DNA of 64,000 nt from Meinhardsimonia xiamenensis (GCF_900102905.1 NZ_FNFV01000006.1:1-64000); one strand, 5' to 3'. Positions 19,096 to 29,254 are shown, numbered from the stretch's first letter. The notes: generated from the letters alone by a model not told the origin. Numbers and translations: made by a program.

Positions 19096-20364
19096 TCAGC
19101 GCTTCAGGGCCCGCCAGCCGATGTCGCGGCGGAAGTAGCCATCCGGCCAGTCGATCCGCTCGATCAGCCCATAGGCGCGCGCGGCCGCCTCCTCGAGCGT
19201 GTCGCCCCGGCCCGTGGCGTTGAGCACCCGCCCGCCGGCCGCCTCGATGCGGCCCTCCACCTCGCGCGTGCCGGCGTGAAACACCATCTCCCGGCTCGTC
19301 TCGGGCAGCTCTTCGAGCCCGCGGATCACGGTGCCCGTGGCATATCTGCCCGGATAGCCGCGCGCGGCCATCACCACCGTCATCGCGTGATCGTCGGCCC
19401 AGTTCACCTTTGCCTCGCCAAGCCGTCCCTCGGCGCAGGCGTGGATGAGATCGAGCGCCTGCCCGCCGAGCCGCATCATCAGCACCTGACACTCCGGATC
19501 GCCGAAGCGCACGTTGTATTCGACAAGCCGCGGCGCGCCGTCCTTCACCATGAGCCCGGCATAGAGCACACCCTGATAGGGCGTGCCGCGCCGGGCCATC
19601 TCGGCAAGCGTCGGGCGAACGATCTCCTCGAGCGCGCGCGCGGTCACCTCGCGCGTCATCACCGGCGCCGGCGAATAGGCGCCCATGCCGCCGGTGTTGG
19701 GGCCGGTGTCGCCCTCGCCGATGCGCTTGTGATCCTGCGCAGTGCCGATCTCGAGCATCTCCTCGCCGTCGGCCAGCACGAACAGCGAGGCTTCCTCGCC
19801 CTCCATGAACTCCTCGATCACCACCTCGGCGCCCGCCGCGCCGAAGGCGCCGGCGAACATCTCGTCCACGGCCGCCTCCGCATCCTCGAGGTGCATGGCC
19901 ACCACCACGCCCTTGCCCGCGGCAAGCCCGTCGGCCTTGACCACGATCGGCGCGGCCTTCTCGCGCAGATAGGCCTTGGCCGCCGCAGGCTCGGAAAACC
20001 GCGCCCAGGCCGCCGTGGGCACCCCGGCCGCGGCGCAGATCTCCTTGGTGAATCCCTTCGAGGCCTCGAGCCGCGCCGCCGCCGCCGAGGGGCCGAAGAC
20101 CAGAACGCCCGCCGTGCGCAGCGCATCCGCCACCCCCGCCGCAAGCGGCGCCTCGGGACCGACGATGACAAGGTCGATGCTGTTTTCCACGGCAAAGGCA
20201 GCAACTTGTGCGCCGTCATTGATGTCGAGGCGCGCGCATTCGGCGATGGCGGCGATCCCGGCATTGCCCGGCGCGGCGATGAGCCGGTCGCATTTGGGGT
20301 TCTGCATCGCCGCCCATGCAAGCGCATGCTCTCGCCCGCCGCCGCCGAGAATGAGAATGTTCAT
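19096..20364 (-). CDS. purD: Phosphoribosylamine-glycine ligase
   Basis: Protein of 422 residues, normal for PurD, the second step of purine synthesis (phosphoribosylamine + glycine + ATP gives GAR). Motifs: [17 protein letters not shown] at the start, [11 protein letters not shown] near 73, the ATP-grasp stretch [17 protein letters not shown] near 138, and [23 protein letters not shown]. It is separate from the purC-purS-purQ group at 28-31 kb. It is divergent from xseA, 79 bases away. Confidence 0.97.
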   Translation of the reverse strand: MNILILGGGGREHALAWAAMQNPKCDRLIAAPGNAGIAAIAECARLDINDGAQVAAFAVENSIDLVIVGPEAPLAAGVADALRTAGVLVFGPSAAAARLEASKGFTKEICAAAGVPTAAWARFSEPAAAKAYLREKAAPIVVKADGLAAGKGVVVAMHLEDAEAAVDEMFAGAFGAAGAEVVIEEFMEGEEASLFVLADGEEMLEIGTAQDHKRIGEGDTGPNTGGMGAYSPAPVMTREVTARALEEIVRPTLAEMARRGTPYQGVLYAGLMVKDGAPRLVEYNVRFGDPECQVLMMRLGGQALDLIHACAEGRLGEAKVNWADDHAMTVVMAARGYPGRYATGTVIRGLEELPETSREMVFHAGTREVEGRIEAAGGRVLNATGRGDTLEEAAARAYGLIERIDWPDGYFRRDIGWRALKR

Positions 20365-20443
20365 GCCCCGCCTTCCCCTTGCTGGCTTTTCCTTGGCCCG
20401 GCGCTGTTCTAGGCTGCCCCCTGCTGTGAGACAAGGCAGGCAC

Positions 20444-22006
20444 ATGACCGATCTCATCGACAACCCGCAGCCCGGCGAGAACGCCCACGAATTCACCGTC
20501 TCCGAGATCTCCGGCGCCATCCGCCGGGTGATCGAGGACGAGTTCGGCCGCGTGCGTGTGCGCGGCGAGGTGGGGCGGGTGTTTCTGGCCCGCTCGGGCC
20601 ATCTCTACTTCGACCTCAAGGACGAGCGCAGCGTGCTCGCCGCGGTAAGCTGGAAGGGGCAGGTGGGCCGGCTCACCGTCCGCCCCGAGGAGGGGATGGA
20701 GGTTGTGGCCACGGGCCGGCTCACCACCTTCGCCAGCCAGTCGAAGTATCAGCTCAATGTCGAGGATGTGCGCCCCGCCGGGGTGGGCGCGCTGATGGCG
20801 ATGCTGGAGAAGCGCAAGGCCAAGCTCGCCGCCGAGGGGCTGTTCGCGCCCGAGCGCAAGAAGCGTCTGCCGTTCCTGCCCGAGGTGATCGGGGTTGTCA
20901 CCTCGCCGGCAGGCGCGGTCATCCGCGACATCCTGCACCGGCTGCGCGACCGCTTCCCGCGCCATGTGATCATCTGGCCGGTGGCGGTGCAGGGCGAGGC
21001 CTGCGCGCCCGAGGTCGCCCGCGCCATCGAGGGCTTCAACCGCCTCGCGCCCGGCGGGCCGATCCCGCGGCCCGATGTCATCATCGTCGCCCGCGGCGGC
21101 GGATCGATCGAGGATCTGTGGGGGTTCAACGACGAGTCGGTGGTGCGCGCGGTGGCGGCCTCGGATATCCCGGTGATCTCGGCGGTGGGGCATGAGACAG
21201 ACACCACGCTGATCGACTACGCCGCCGATCTGCGGGCGCCCACGCCCACCGCCGCGGCCGAGATGGCGGTGCCGGTGCGGCTTGAGCTTCTCGCCAGGCT
21301 CACCGACATGGAGGCGCGCCTGACCCGCGCCATCGGTCTCGCGCTCGACCGCCGCCGACAGCGCCTCGCCGATCTGTCACGCGCGCTGCCGCGCCCCGAG
21401 TCGCTGACGCTCGCCCACGCCCAGCGGCTTGACATGCTCTCCGAACGGCTGCCACGCGCGCTGCGGGCGGTGGTGCAGGTCAAGCGCCTGCAGCTCACCC
21501 GTACCGCCGCGCCGCTTCGCCCCGGTGCGCTGAAGGCGCTCAGCGCCGAGCGCCGCCGCCTGCTCGAGGACCGCGCCGAGCGGCTCGAGCTGGCCATGCG
21601 CCGCAATCTGCAGCGCCGCAGCGAGCGGCTTCAGCGGCTGGCCGCCGGCCTGCGCCCCGCGCCCCTGCGGCGCGAATTGCAGGAAGGGCGGCGCGCGCTC
21701 GCCCGTCTTTCTGAACGGCTCGCCGCAGCCGGGCGCACGCGGCTCTCGGCAGCGCGCGAGCGGCTCGCGGGGCTTGAGCGGCTGCGCCAGAATCTGGGCT
21801 ATACCGAAACGCTCCGGCGCGGCTTTGCGGTGGTGCGCGCGGGCGGGCATGTCGTCACGCGGCGCGCGCGGGCGGCCGAGGCCGAAACGCTCGAGATCGA
21901 GTTCTCCGACGGCAGGCTTGATGCCCGGCCCGTGCGGCGAGAGGCGTCATCAGCCCGACGTCCGCGCTCGGACTCCTCGGAGGGCGGGCAGGGAACGCTC
22001 TTCTGA
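20444..22006 (+). CDS. xseA: Exodeoxyribonuclease VII large subunit
   Basis: Protein of 520 residues. The N-terminal OB-fold has [22 protein letters not shown]. The catalytic domain carries [19 protein letters not shown] near 148, [19 protein letters not shown] near 210 and [28 protein letters not shown] long charged coiled-coil region (about 290-450) follows, then a C-terminal [17 protein letters not shown] segment. With the small subunit XseB (not in the window) it degrades single-stranded DNA. The start ATG at 20444 replaces a much longer open frame without a ribosome site. Confidence 0.96.
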   Translation: MTDLIDNPQPGENAHEFTVSEISGAIRRVIEDEFGRVRVRGEVGRVFLARSGHLYFDLKDERSVLAAVSWKGQVGRLTVRPEEGMEVVATGRLTTFASQSKYQLNVEDVRPAGVGALMAMLEKRKAKLAAEGLFAPERKKRLPFLPEVIGVVTSPAGAVIRDILHRLRDRFPRHVIIWPVAVQGEACAPEVARAIEGFNRLAPGGPIPRPDVIIVARGGGSIEDLWGFNDESVVRAVAASDIPVISAVGHETDTTLIDYAADLRAPTPTAAAEMAVPVRLELLARLTDMEARLTRAIGLALDRRRQRLADLSRALPRPESLTLAHAQRLDMLSERLPRALRAVVQVKRLQLTRTAAPLRPGALKALSAERRRLLEDRAERLELAMRRNLQRRSERLQRLAAGLRPAPLRRELQEGRRALARLSERLAAAGRTRLSAARERLAGLERLRQNLGYTETLRRGFAVVRAGGHVVTRRARAAEAETLEIEFSDGRLDARPVRREASSARRPRSDSSEGGQGTLF

Positions 22007-22025
22007 TGGTGCGGCTGGCGCCCGC

Positions 22026-22505
22026 TCAGCGGCGCGCCACCAGCGCATTCGTCCGGCCGCGCACCTGAATGGCGCGCACGCCCTCAAGCTTTTCGTCCGA
22101 GACGAAGCGCGCCACCACGACTTCGCGTGATCGCGGCGGGCCAACGCGCTTGGCGACCGGGGGCGGGGCGATGCGGAATTCGTAGGCTAGCGTCCCGGCG
22201 ACGGGCAGCTCGTCGCCAAGCGGCACAAGCTCTGCCGCCCACCATCCCTGGGTGGGAGGCAGGCCGCGCGCGGTGACGATGGCGCCGCCGGGGCGCCGGG
22301 CGATCTCGAGGGCCACCACCCGCTCAACGAGCGGACGCGGGTCGCGGACGGTCTCGGCCTCGACGGCGTCGACGGTGACCTCCTCGGCCTGACCGAACCA
22401 GTTGAGGGGGTTGAGCCTGCCCAGGCCCTGCACGCATCCGCCAAGAGACAGCGCCAGCCCCGCGAAAAGGGCCACGCCCAGCGTGATCGCGCGTCTTCTG
22501 CCCAT
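22026..22505 (-). CDS. Hypothetical lipoprotein
   Basis: Protein of 159 residues with a lipoprotein signal peptide: basic MGRRR, a hydrophobic stretch and lipobox LGGC (lipidated Cys near residue 24). The mature part includes GRLNPLNWFG soon after the Cys, a trait I associate with a conserved Rhodobacterales lipoprotein of unknown role. It then has a hydrophobic and basic domain without known motifs. It is probably anchored in the periplasm and converges with xseA. Confidence 0.7.
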   Translation of the reverse strand: MGRRRAITLGVALFAGLALSLGGCVQGLGRLNPLNWFGQAEEVTVDAVEAETVRDPRPLVERVVALEIARRPGGAIVTARGLPPTQGWWAAELVPLGDELPVAGTLAYEFRIAPPPVAKRVGPPRSREVVVARFVSDEKLEGVRAIQVRGRTNALVARR

Positions 22506-22656
22506 GCTCCGGCCTCCTCACCCGCACCTCCTTGGGGGTAGCCGAAACCGCGCGGCTTGAAAAGCCGCAGTTGCCCCGGTGCCTCGCGTCCTCTGGACAT
22601 GGCAGCCGCGCGGGCCTAGCTGTCGGTGAGCCCTGAATGAAGATGAGGATGAAGCG

Positions 22657-23085
22657 GTGGCCAGCGAAGCCTTCGAGGATATTGCCGAGACCTTCGAGTT
22701 TCTCGACGACTGGGAGGACCGCTACCGCCATGTCATCGAGCTTGGCCGTGAGATGCCGCCGCTTGCCGAGGCGCTCAAGGTGCCGGCGACCAAGGTCGAG
22801 GGCTGCGCAAGCCAGGTCTGGCTGGTGCCGCGCATCGAGGGCGAGGGGCCCGAGGCGCGGTTCTGTTTCGACGGTGATTCGGATGCGATGATCGTGCGCG
22901 GGCTCATCGCCATCCTGCGCGCGCTATACTGCGGGCTCACGCTGCGCGAGGTGCTCGAGGTTGATGCCCAGGCCGAGCTTGCACGTCTCGGGCTTGACCA
23001 GCACCTCTCCTCCCAGCGCTCGAACGGGGTGAGAGCGATGATCGGCCGCATTCGCGCGCTTGCCGAACAGGCGGTCGCGGCCTGA
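22657..23085 (+). CDS. sufE: SufE family sulfur acceptor
   Basis: Protein of 142 residues, usual for SufE. The conserved Cys that accepts sulfur from a cysteine desulfurase is Cys50 in KVEGCASQVWL. The family pattern is complete: the DWEDRYRHVIELG start, FDGDSDAMIVRGLIAIL and LGLDQHLSSQRSNGVRAM. It would aid Fe-S cluster assembly by activating SufS. GTG start with GAGGA upstream. No suf operon is nearby, so a homologue paired with another desulfurase is possible. Confidence 0.9.
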   Translation: MASEAFEDIAETFEFLDDWEDRYRHVIELGREMPPLAEALKVPATKVEGCASQVWLVPRIEGEGPEARFCFDGDSDAMIVRGLIAILRALYCGLTLREVLEVDAQAELARLGLDQHLSSQRSNGVRAMIGRIRALAEQAVAA

Positions 23086-23091
23086 CGCAGA

Positions 23092-23754
23092 TTACTCCCC
23101 AAGCCAAGCCTGAAGCTCGCGCGCAAGATCGCCGTAGCCGGTGAAGCGGCGCTCATAGGCAAGCCCGAGCCGTGCCGCGCACTCCCGCGCCTTCGCATCG
23201 AGCGCGGGGTCGTCGGTCTGGGCGAGATAGACGAGCTTCTCGTAATGGCCGAAGTAGGCGTCGCGCAGCTCGGGGTGGCGGTCGAGGCCGAGCGGCTTCC
23301 ACACGAAGGCGTCGAACTGGCGCACCAGAAAATCGGTGAGATAGAAGGCGGTGAATTCGTCCTCGGCGCGGGCGGCGAAGATCTCGTTGCCCTCGAAGAA
23401 GGAGTAGCAGTGCGGGCCGGGCACCATCTCGATCCCGAGCTCTTCGCAAAGCGCCGCAAGCCGCCCGCCGGTGCCGCAGTCGGCATAGACGAGGTGGATT
23501 GCCTGATAGGCGCCGCGATGGCGCTCCACCGCCTCGCGCACTGCCTGGGGGATCTTCTCGGGCGTGTTGTGCAGGATCGCCGGCAGGCAGGCGAGGTCGA
23601 CATGCTCCCAGCCATTGGCGCGGATCAGCGCGAGAATCTCGCGCGCGAGCGCACCGCAGGCCAGAAGCAGAACCCGCCCCCGCGCCGCCGGCGCAAGGCC
23701 CGCTTCAGTGAGCGTCGCGTCATCGGGCAGGGTTGGGCTCTTGCTCCCGTCCAT
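23092..23754 (-). CDS. DUF1638 protein
   Basis: Protein of 220 residues. DUF1638 has no proven function; I recall it being found beside corrinoid methyltransferase genes in bacteria and methanogens. Conserved-looking residues are VLLLACGALARE near residue 28, AIHLVYADCGTGGRL near 90 and MVPGPHCYSFFEG near 112, whose Cys and His could bind a metal. It is last in the operon corrinoid protein, two-helix membrane protein, UPF0145, DUF1638. Its start overlaps the preceding stop (TGATG). Confidence 0.85.
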   Translation of the reverse strand: MDGSKSPTLPDDATLTEAGLAPAARGRVLLLACGALAREILALIRANGWEHVDLACLPAILHNTPEKIPQAVREAVERHRGAYQAIHLVYADCGTGGRLAALCEELGIEMVPGPHCYSFFEGNEIFAARAEDEFTAFYLTDFLVRQFDAFVWKPLGLDRHPELRDAYFGHYEKLVYLAQTDDPALDAKARECAARLGLAYERRFTGYGDLARELQAWLGE

Positions 23755-24068
23755 CAGGCCAGCCGCACCGCCGTGCCATAGCAGAGGATCTCGCTCGCCC
23801 CCTGCTGGATCATCGAGGTCTCCATCCGTACGGCCACCACGGCATCCGCACCCAGCGCGCGTGCCTCGGCGACCATCCGGTCAAGCGCCTGTTCGCGCGC
23901 GCCGGCCAGAAGCGAGGCGTATTCGCGCACCTCGCCTCCCACCAGATTCCTCAGCCCCGCGACGATGTCCGCCCCGATATGCTTGGCACGCACCGAGGAG
24001 CCGCGCACGAGGCCCAGCGCCTCGGCGATCTCGTGGCCGGGCACCGTTTCGGTGGTCAGCACCGGCAT
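23754..24068 (-). CDS. YbjQ/UPF0145 family protein
   Basis: Protein of 104 residues of the YbjQ family, predicted to form pentamers. It shows TTETVPGHEIAEALGLVRGSSVRAKHIGADI, the linker LRNLVGGEVREYASLL, and the C-terminal ALGADAVVAVRMETSMIQQGASEI. Members are called heavy-metal-binding by similarity, without a demonstrated function. The start MPVLTTETV was chosen over an in-frame ATG seven codons upstream that lies within the preceding gene. It overlaps DUF1638, so the two are translationally coupled. Confidence 0.88.
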   Translation of the reverse strand: MPVLTTETVPGHEIAEALGLVRGSSVRAKHIGADIVAGLRNLVGGEVREYASLLAGAREQALDRMVAEARALGADAVVAVRMETSMIQQGASEILCYGTAVRLA

Positions 24069-24069
24069 G

Positions 24070-24288
24070 TCACTTCTCGATGCGGTCATAGCGGTCGTCC
24101 TCGGAGTTTGAGAGCCGCTCGGCGATCACGCGCCAGACGATGTAGCCCACGAGCGCCGCCGGGATCAGTGCCAGCCACACCGCCCCGCCCACCTCGAAGG
24201 CGGCGAAGATCAACGCGCCGAGCCACACCGTGACCGCGGCGGCGACGAGGACGATCACGATGATCAGCACCAGACGGTCAAGCGGCAT
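24070..24288 (-). CDS. Small two-helix membrane protein
   Basis: Protein of 72 residues with two hydrophobic stretches (about 7-29 and 35-53) and a charged cytoplasmic tail (AERLSNSEDDRYDRIEK). No family recognised. One base separates its stop from the UPF0145 start, so it belongs to the corrinoid-protein operon. It may anchor or pair with the YbjQ-type protein; this is inferred from position only. Confidence 0.7.
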   Translation of the reverse strand: MPLDRLVLIIVIVLVAAAVTVWLGALIFAAFEVGGAVWLALIPAALVGYIVWRVIAERLSNSEDDRYDRIEK

Positions 24289-24383
24289 GGCCTGCCTCCC
24301 CTAACGGCCCGCGCACCATCATAGCCGCGGGAGCCTTGTCAGGCCAGCCGGGCTTCCGAGCGCGACGGCAGAAGGGCCGCAGC

Positions 24384-25088
<705 letters not shown>

Positions 25089-25265
25089 CGCTCAACTCCG
25101 GCAGGGCGCCGCCGGGGCGCCGTTGGTTTCAGCCCTCAATGCGCGCAGCGCCGCCGCCGCGCCAGACGAATTGCGACATTCGGACGCGCGCAACCGACTC
25201 GCAGCGGCCGGGCGGTGCGCAACGGTCGATCCGCGCCGATGACGCTGCGGCGGATGGTGGAAAAT

Positions 25266-25280
25266 GTTCTCAATTTGTTC
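25266..25280 (+). promoter_or_regulatory. LexA-type (SOS) operator
   Basis: GTTC, seven bases (TCAATTT), GTTC is an exact match to the alphaproteobacterial LexA consensus GTTC-N7-GTTC. It lies 12 bases before the start codon of the radical SAM gene, in an AT-rich patch. A chance match somewhere in 64 kb is plausible; the position makes a real site more likely. Confidence 0.55.
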
Positions 25281-25292
25281 TAGTCTCGCTCC

Positions 25293-26396
25293 ATGACTGG
25301 CATGGATGATTCGGCAACGCCCTGGCTGATGGGCGCTCGGGCGCGGGGGCGCGGCGCCGTCTCCAACCGGGTGGGGCGCTTCGAGCCCGCGGCGCGCACC
25401 GATGCCGACGACGGCTGGGCGCGCCCGCCCGAAGACACGCTGCCGCCCCTGCGCACCGAGGTCAGCATCGAGATCCCGCGCAGCGTCATCACCCGCAACG
25501 CCTCGCCCGATCTCGGCTTCGAGCGCTCGATCAACCCCTACCGCGGCTGCGAGCACGGCTGCATCTACTGCTTCGCGCGGCCCACCCACGCCTTTCTGGG
25601 GCTTTCGCCGGGGCTCGATTTCGAGACCCGCATAATCGCCCGCCCCGGTGCCGCAGAGGTTCTTAAAAAGCATCTTTCGGCAAGCAGTTACCGACCGAAG
25701 CTCATTGCCATCGGCACCAACACCGACCCTTACCAGCCCATCGAGGCGCGCTTTCGGGCGATGCGTGCCATTCTCGAAGTGCTGGCCGAGTTCCGCCACC
25801 CTGTCGGCATCGTCACCAAGGGCAGCCTGATCGAACGCGACATCGACATTCTCGCGCCGATGGCCGAAGAGGGGCTCGTGCACGTGGGTATCTCGGTGAC
25901 CACGCTCGACGCGGCGCTTGCGCGCAAGATGGAGCCGCGCGTGCCTGCCCCCTCCCGCAGGCTCGAGACGATCCGCCGGCTGAGCGCGGCCGGCATTCCG
26001 GTGCGCGCCATGGTCTCGCCGGTCATCCCGGGCCTCACCGATCACGAGATCGAGGCGATCCTTGCCGCTTGCGCCGAGGCCGGTGCGCGCGCGGCGAGCT
26101 GGATCGCGCTGAGGCTCACCGGCGAGGTGGCCGAGCTCTTCACCGAATGGCTCGAGGCGCATTTCCCCGACCGCGCCGCAAAGGTTCTCGGCCGGGTTCG
26201 CAGCCTGCACGGCGGGCGCGACTATGACGGGCGCTTCGGGCACCGGATGCGCGGGCAGGGCGTTCATGCCGAGCTGATCGCCCGGCGCTTCGAGATCGCG
26301 GCGCGCCGGTTGGGGCTCGACGGCCCGCTTCCACCCCTGCGCTGCGATCTCTTCACCGTGCCTCGAAAGGGGCCGACGCAGTTGTCGCTCTTCTGA
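25293..26396 (+). CDS. PA0069 family radical SAM protein
   Basis: Protein of 367 residues. The 4Fe-4S radical SAM motif is CEHGCIYC (Cys86, Cys90, Cys93) after INPYRG. It is followed by IAIGTNTDPYQP, VGIVTKGSLIERDID and the AMVSPVIPGLTDHEIE segment, and the C terminus ends QLSLF. This family is related to spore photoproduct lyase but its substrate is unknown. The LexA-type box just upstream suggests DNA-damage induction. It is transcribed away from the corrinoid operon. Confidence 0.92.
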   Translation: MTGMDDSATPWLMGARARGRGAVSNRVGRFEPAARTDADDGWARPPEDTLPPLRTEVSIEIPRSVITRNASPDLGFERSINPYRGCEHGCIYCFARPTHAFLGLSPGLDFETRIIARPGAAEVLKKHLSASSYRPKLIAIGTNTDPYQPIEARFRAMRAILEVLAEFRHPVGIVTKGSLIERDIDILAPMAEEGLVHVGISVTTLDAALARKMEPRVPAPSRRLETIRRLSAAGIPVRAMVSPVIPGLTDHEIEAILAACAEAGARAASWIALRLTGEVAELFTEWLEAHFPDRAAKVLGRVRSLHGGRDYDGRFGHRMRGQGVHAELIARRFEIAARRLGLDGPLPPLRCDLFTVPRKGPTQLSLF

Positions 26397-26479
26397 CCCG
26401 TTCACCGCACGGGCGTGGTGTGCCGGCGCGCGTGCGGAAACATGCATGGCGGCTGCCCGAAGCTCGCGCATTTTCTCAC

Positions 26480-26513
26480 AAACGACCGATAAATATTTGA
26501 GGGAGCGTCGTTT
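26480..26513. terminator. Possible bidirectional terminator
   Basis: AAACGAC (26480-26486) and GTCGTTT (26507-26513) are inverted repeats around an AT-rich loop, between the converging radical SAM and betaine-homocysteine methyltransferase genes. A T-run follows on the plus strand. The stem is weak. Confidence 0.3.
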
Positions 26514-26518
26514 TGTCA

Positions 26519-27535
26519 TCACCCCCGGCGCCGTCTGCGCGCGCGCTCTGGCCGCTGGGCCGTATCGGTACCGGAGCCGTCGCCAGGTGAGGAGAAGGCG
26601 CCGAGGCGCGCGGCAATCTCCTCGAGCGATGGCCGGGGGCCCGGCGGTGTGGTCTCGAGCGCCTCGCGCATGCGTGCCAGATGGTCGGGCGTGGTGCCGC
26701 AGCAGCCGCCGATGATCCGCGCGCCGCAGTCGCGGGCGAGCACGGCGTAGTCGGCCATCAGCTCCGGCGTGCCGTCATAATGGATATGCCCGTGCTCGTA
26801 CTTGGGTATCCCGGCGTTGCCCTTGGCGATGATGGGCCGCTCGCTGCCCTGAGCGACGAAACCCAGCACGGTGCGCAGAAGGTCGGAGGCGCCGACCCCG
26901 CAGTTGGCGCCGTAGGCGATGGGCGGGTTGGGGAGCTTCTCTACGAGCGTGGCGAGTTGTGCCGGCGTCACGCCCATCATGGTACGCCCGGCGGTGTCGA
27001 AGGTCATGGTGCCGCACCAGGGCATGCCGGTGAGCCGCGCCGCCTCGGCCGCGGCGCGGAATTCCTCAACCGCCGAGATCGTCTCCACCCACAACACATC
27101 GGCGCCGCCTTCCTTCAGCCCCTCGGCCTGCTCGTGGAAAATCTCCACCGCCGCCTCATGGGTGAGGCTTCCCATCGGTGCCATGATCTCCCCTGTCGGC
27201 CCCATGGAGCCGGCCACCACGATCGGCCGGCCGGCCCGGTCGGCCTCCTCGCGCGCAAGCTCCGCGGCGACGCGCGAGAGCTCGCGGGCGCGCGCCTGAG
27301 CCCCGTGCAGCTTGAGCCGCGCGGCGTTGGAGCCGAAGCTGTTGGTGAGAAACAGATCGCAGCCCACCTCGACCCAGCCGCGATAAAGCGCGCGCACCTT
27401 GTCGGGGTGATCGGTGTTCCAGAGCTCGGGCGGCTCGCCCGAGGCCAGCCCCATGTTGAAGAGATTGGTCCCCGTCGCGCCATCGGCGAGAATCCAGTCG
27501 CGCTCGGCAAGCAGGCGGGAGAGCAGGTCGGCCAT
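26519..27535 (-). CDS. bmt: Betaine-homocysteine S-methyltransferase
   Basis: Protein of 338 residues of the homocysteine methyltransferase family. Motifs are DGATGTNLFNMGL near the start, TNSFGSNAARL, GSMGPTGEIM, and the zinc ligands in YGANCGVG (near 212) and GGCCGTTP (near 277). It should move a methyl group from glycine betaine to homocysteine, giving methionine and dimethylglycine. Dimethylsulfonioacetate or S-methylmethionine as donor cannot be excluded. The start at 27535 follows GGTGA. The C-terminal tail is basic and low-complexity. A structured leader lies upstream (27552-27650). Confidence 0.85.
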   Translation of the reverse strand: MADLLSRLLAERDWILADGATGTNLFNMGLASGEPPELWNTDHPDKVRALYRGWVEVGCDLFLTNSFGSNAARLKLHGAQARARELSRVAAELAREEADRAGRPIVVAGSMGPTGEIMAPMGSLTHEAAVEIFHEQAEGLKEGGADVLWVETISAVEEFRAAAEAARLTGMPWCGTMTFDTAGRTMMGVTPAQLATLVEKLPNPPIAYGANCGVGASDLLRTVLGFVAQGSERPIIAKGNAGIPKYEHGHIHYDGTPELMADYAVLARDCGARIIGGCCGTTPDHLARMREALETTPPGPRPSLEEIAARLGAFSSPGDGSGTDTAQRPERARRRRRG

Positions 27536-27551
27536 CGGATCACCACGCAGC

Positions 27552-27585
27552 AAAAGGGCCGCGCAGAAGATTCCCGCGCGCGGCC
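27552..27585 (-). promoter_or_regulatory. Terminator-like hairpin in the bmt leader
   Basis: On the minus strand GGCCGCGC and GCGCGGCC form a perfect 8-bp stem (27585-27557), followed at once by C and TTTT (27556-27552), 17 bases before the bmt start. It could be an attenuator, or the terminator of the upstream gene. Confidence 0.4.
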
Positions 27586-27614
27586 AGTCATGTCATCTGT
27601 CTCATTTCACGGCT

Positions 27615-27650
27615 CAGACCATGACGCAAATTCATATTTGTCATGATCTG
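27615..27650 (-). promoter_or_regulatory. Inverted repeat upstream of bmt
   Basis: CAGACCATGAC and GTCATGATCTG are near-perfect inverted arms (one G-T mismatch) around a 14-base AT-rich loop. A shorter dyad, TTGAGG/CCTCAA, follows at 27652-27667. Together they may form an operator or a leader RNA structure for bmt. Confidence 0.35.
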
Positions 27651-27692
27651 TTTGAGGATCGCCTCAAGTTGAAGGTGGGCTGTGCCGTGCGC

Positions 27693-28007
27693 TCAGCTCT
27701 CCTCCATGAGTTGCGCCTTGGCGATCTTCATCAGCTCGGCCATCTTCGCGCGAATCGTCGCCTCGTCGACCCGGTCGCCAAGATCAGCGGCGACCTTGCG
27801 GAACACGTCCTCGTCACCGGCTTCCTCGAAATCGGCCCTGATCACTTCGCGCGCATAGGCTTCGGCGTCTTCGCCGGTCTTGCCCATCAGTTCGGCCGCC
27901 CACAGGCCAAGGAGCTTGTTGCGCCGCGCCTGGGCCTTGAACTGCATCTCCTGGTCATGGGCGAATTTGGCCTCGAAGGCATGTTCGCGCTCGTCGAAGG
28001 TGGTCAT
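27693..28007 (-). CDS. F1-ATPase inhibitor subunit zeta (DUF1476)
   Basis: Protein of 104 residues, mostly helical. It has the DUF1476 pattern MTTFDEREHAFEAKFAHDQE, FKAQARRNKLLGLWAAELMG and a C-terminal MAELMKIAKAQL. In Paracoccus and relatives the zeta subunit inserts its N terminus into F1 and blocks ATP hydrolysis. The start follows GAAAGG. It is upstream of bmt on the same strand but separated by 157 bases of structured DNA. Confidence 0.93.
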   Translation of the reverse strand: MTTFDEREHAFEAKFAHDQEMQFKAQARRNKLLGLWAAELMGKTGEDAEAYAREVIRADFEEAGDEDVFRKVAADLGDRVDEATIRAKMAELMKIAKAQLMEES

Positions 28008-28186
28008 GTCGATCCTTTCGGCGTCACTTGGAGTTTCCTCCGATATGGACCGGGCACGCGGCTGCCGCAAGGGGCGAGAGCGGTTGTGCGGCGTTGCTTG
28101 CGAGGGCGGGGGGCTTGGGCTAAGTGAGCGCGCAACGGGCGCCGCCGGCCCGCGCCGCGGCGCCGCTTCCGATTCGGGGGTGCCCC

Positions 28187-28948
28187 ATGGCACGGCGCAA
28201 GAAAATCTACGAAGGCAAGGCGAAGATCCTCTATGAAGGGCCGGAACCCGGCACGCTGGTGCAATATTTCAAGGACGACGCCACCGCCTACAATGCCGAG
28301 AAGCACGCGGTGATCGACGGCAAGGGCGTGCTCAACAACCGCCTCAGCGAGTTCTTCATGACCGGCCTCAACGCCATCGGCGTGCCGACGCATTTCATCC
28401 GCCGGCTCAACATGCGCGAGCAGCTGGTGCGGCAGGTGGAGATCATCCCGCTCGAGGTGGTGGTGCGCAACTTCGCCGCGGGCTCGCTTTCCAAGCGGCT
28501 CGGGCTCGAGGAGGGCACGCAGCTGCCCCGTCCGATCGTGGAGTTCTACTACAAGGACGACAGGCTCGGCGATCCGCTGGTGGCCGAGGAGCACATCATC
28601 GCCTTCGGTTGGGCCAGCCAGCAGGATCTCGACGACATGGTGGCGCTGGCGCTCAGGGTGAATGACTTTCTCTCCGGCGTCATGCTGGCCGTCGGCATCC
28701 GCCTTGTCGACTTCAAGATCGAGATCGGCCGGCTCTGGGAGGGCGACTTCCAGCGGCTGGTGGTGGCCGACGAGATCAGCCCCGACAGCTGCCGGCTGTG
28801 GGACATCGAGACGGGCCGGCATCTCGACAAGGATGTCTTCCGCCGCGATCTGGGCGATCTGGCCGACGCCTACTCGGAGGTGGCCCGGCGGCTCGGGGTG
28901 CTGCCCACGAACGTCACCCATTCGGGCAAGCCGCGGCTGATCAACTGA
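28187..28948 (+). CDS. purC: SAICAR synthase
   Basis: Protein of 253 residues that joins aspartate to CAIR with ATP in purine synthesis. Motifs: [14 protein letters not shown] at the start, [28 protein letters not shown] near 88 and VDFKIEIGR near 175 with [15 protein letters not shown]. It is first of purC-purS-adh-purQ, each gene 12-37 bases from the next, so probably one transcript. No clear promoter was seen in the 179 bases upstream. Confidence 0.97.
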   Translation: MARRKKIYEGKAKILYEGPEPGTLVQYFKDDATAYNAEKHAVIDGKGVLNNRLSEFFMTGLNAIGVPTHFIRRLNMREQLVRQVEIIPLEVVVRNFAAGSLSKRLGLEEGTQLPRPIVEFYYKDDRLGDPLVAEEHIIAFGWASQQDLDDMVALALRVNDFLSGVMLAVGIRLVDFKIEIGRLWEGDFQRLVVADEISPDSCRLWDIETGRHLDKDVFRRDLGDLADAYSEVARRLGVLPTNVTHSGKPRLIN

Positions 28949-28985
28949 GCCGCAGGCGCGCCAGAGAGGCAAGGAGGGCAGGTCG

Positions 28986-29240
28986 ATGAAGGCACGGGTC
29001 ACGGTGATGTTGAAGAAGGGCGTGCTCGACCCGCAGGGGCAGGCGATTGCCCATGCGCTGGGGGCGCTCGGCTTTGAGGGCGTGGGCGAGGTGCGCCAGG
29101 GCAAGGTGATCGAGATCGAGCTTGACGAAAGCAACGCCGCCCGTGCCGAGGCGACGGTGCGGCGCATGGCCGAGGAGCTGCTGGCGAACACGGTCATCGA
29201 GACCTACCGGGTGGAGATTCTTCCCGACGAGGCAGGCTAG
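28986..29240 (+). CDS. purS: FGAM synthase subunit PurS
   Basis: Protein of 84 residues, the small dimeric part of the three-subunit FGAM synthase (PurS, PurQ, PurL). It has KARVTVMLKKGVLDPQGQAI, then VGEVRQGKVIEIEL and ANTVIETYRVEI. It bridges PurL and PurQ in ammonia transfer. AGGAGGGCAGG precedes the start. purL is not in the window. Confidence 0.96.
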   Translation: MKARVTVMLKKGVLDPQGQAIAHALGALGFEGVGEVRQGKVIEIELDESNAARAEATVRRMAEELLANTVIETYRVEILPDEAG

Positions 29241-29254
29241 GCCGAGAGGGCGCC

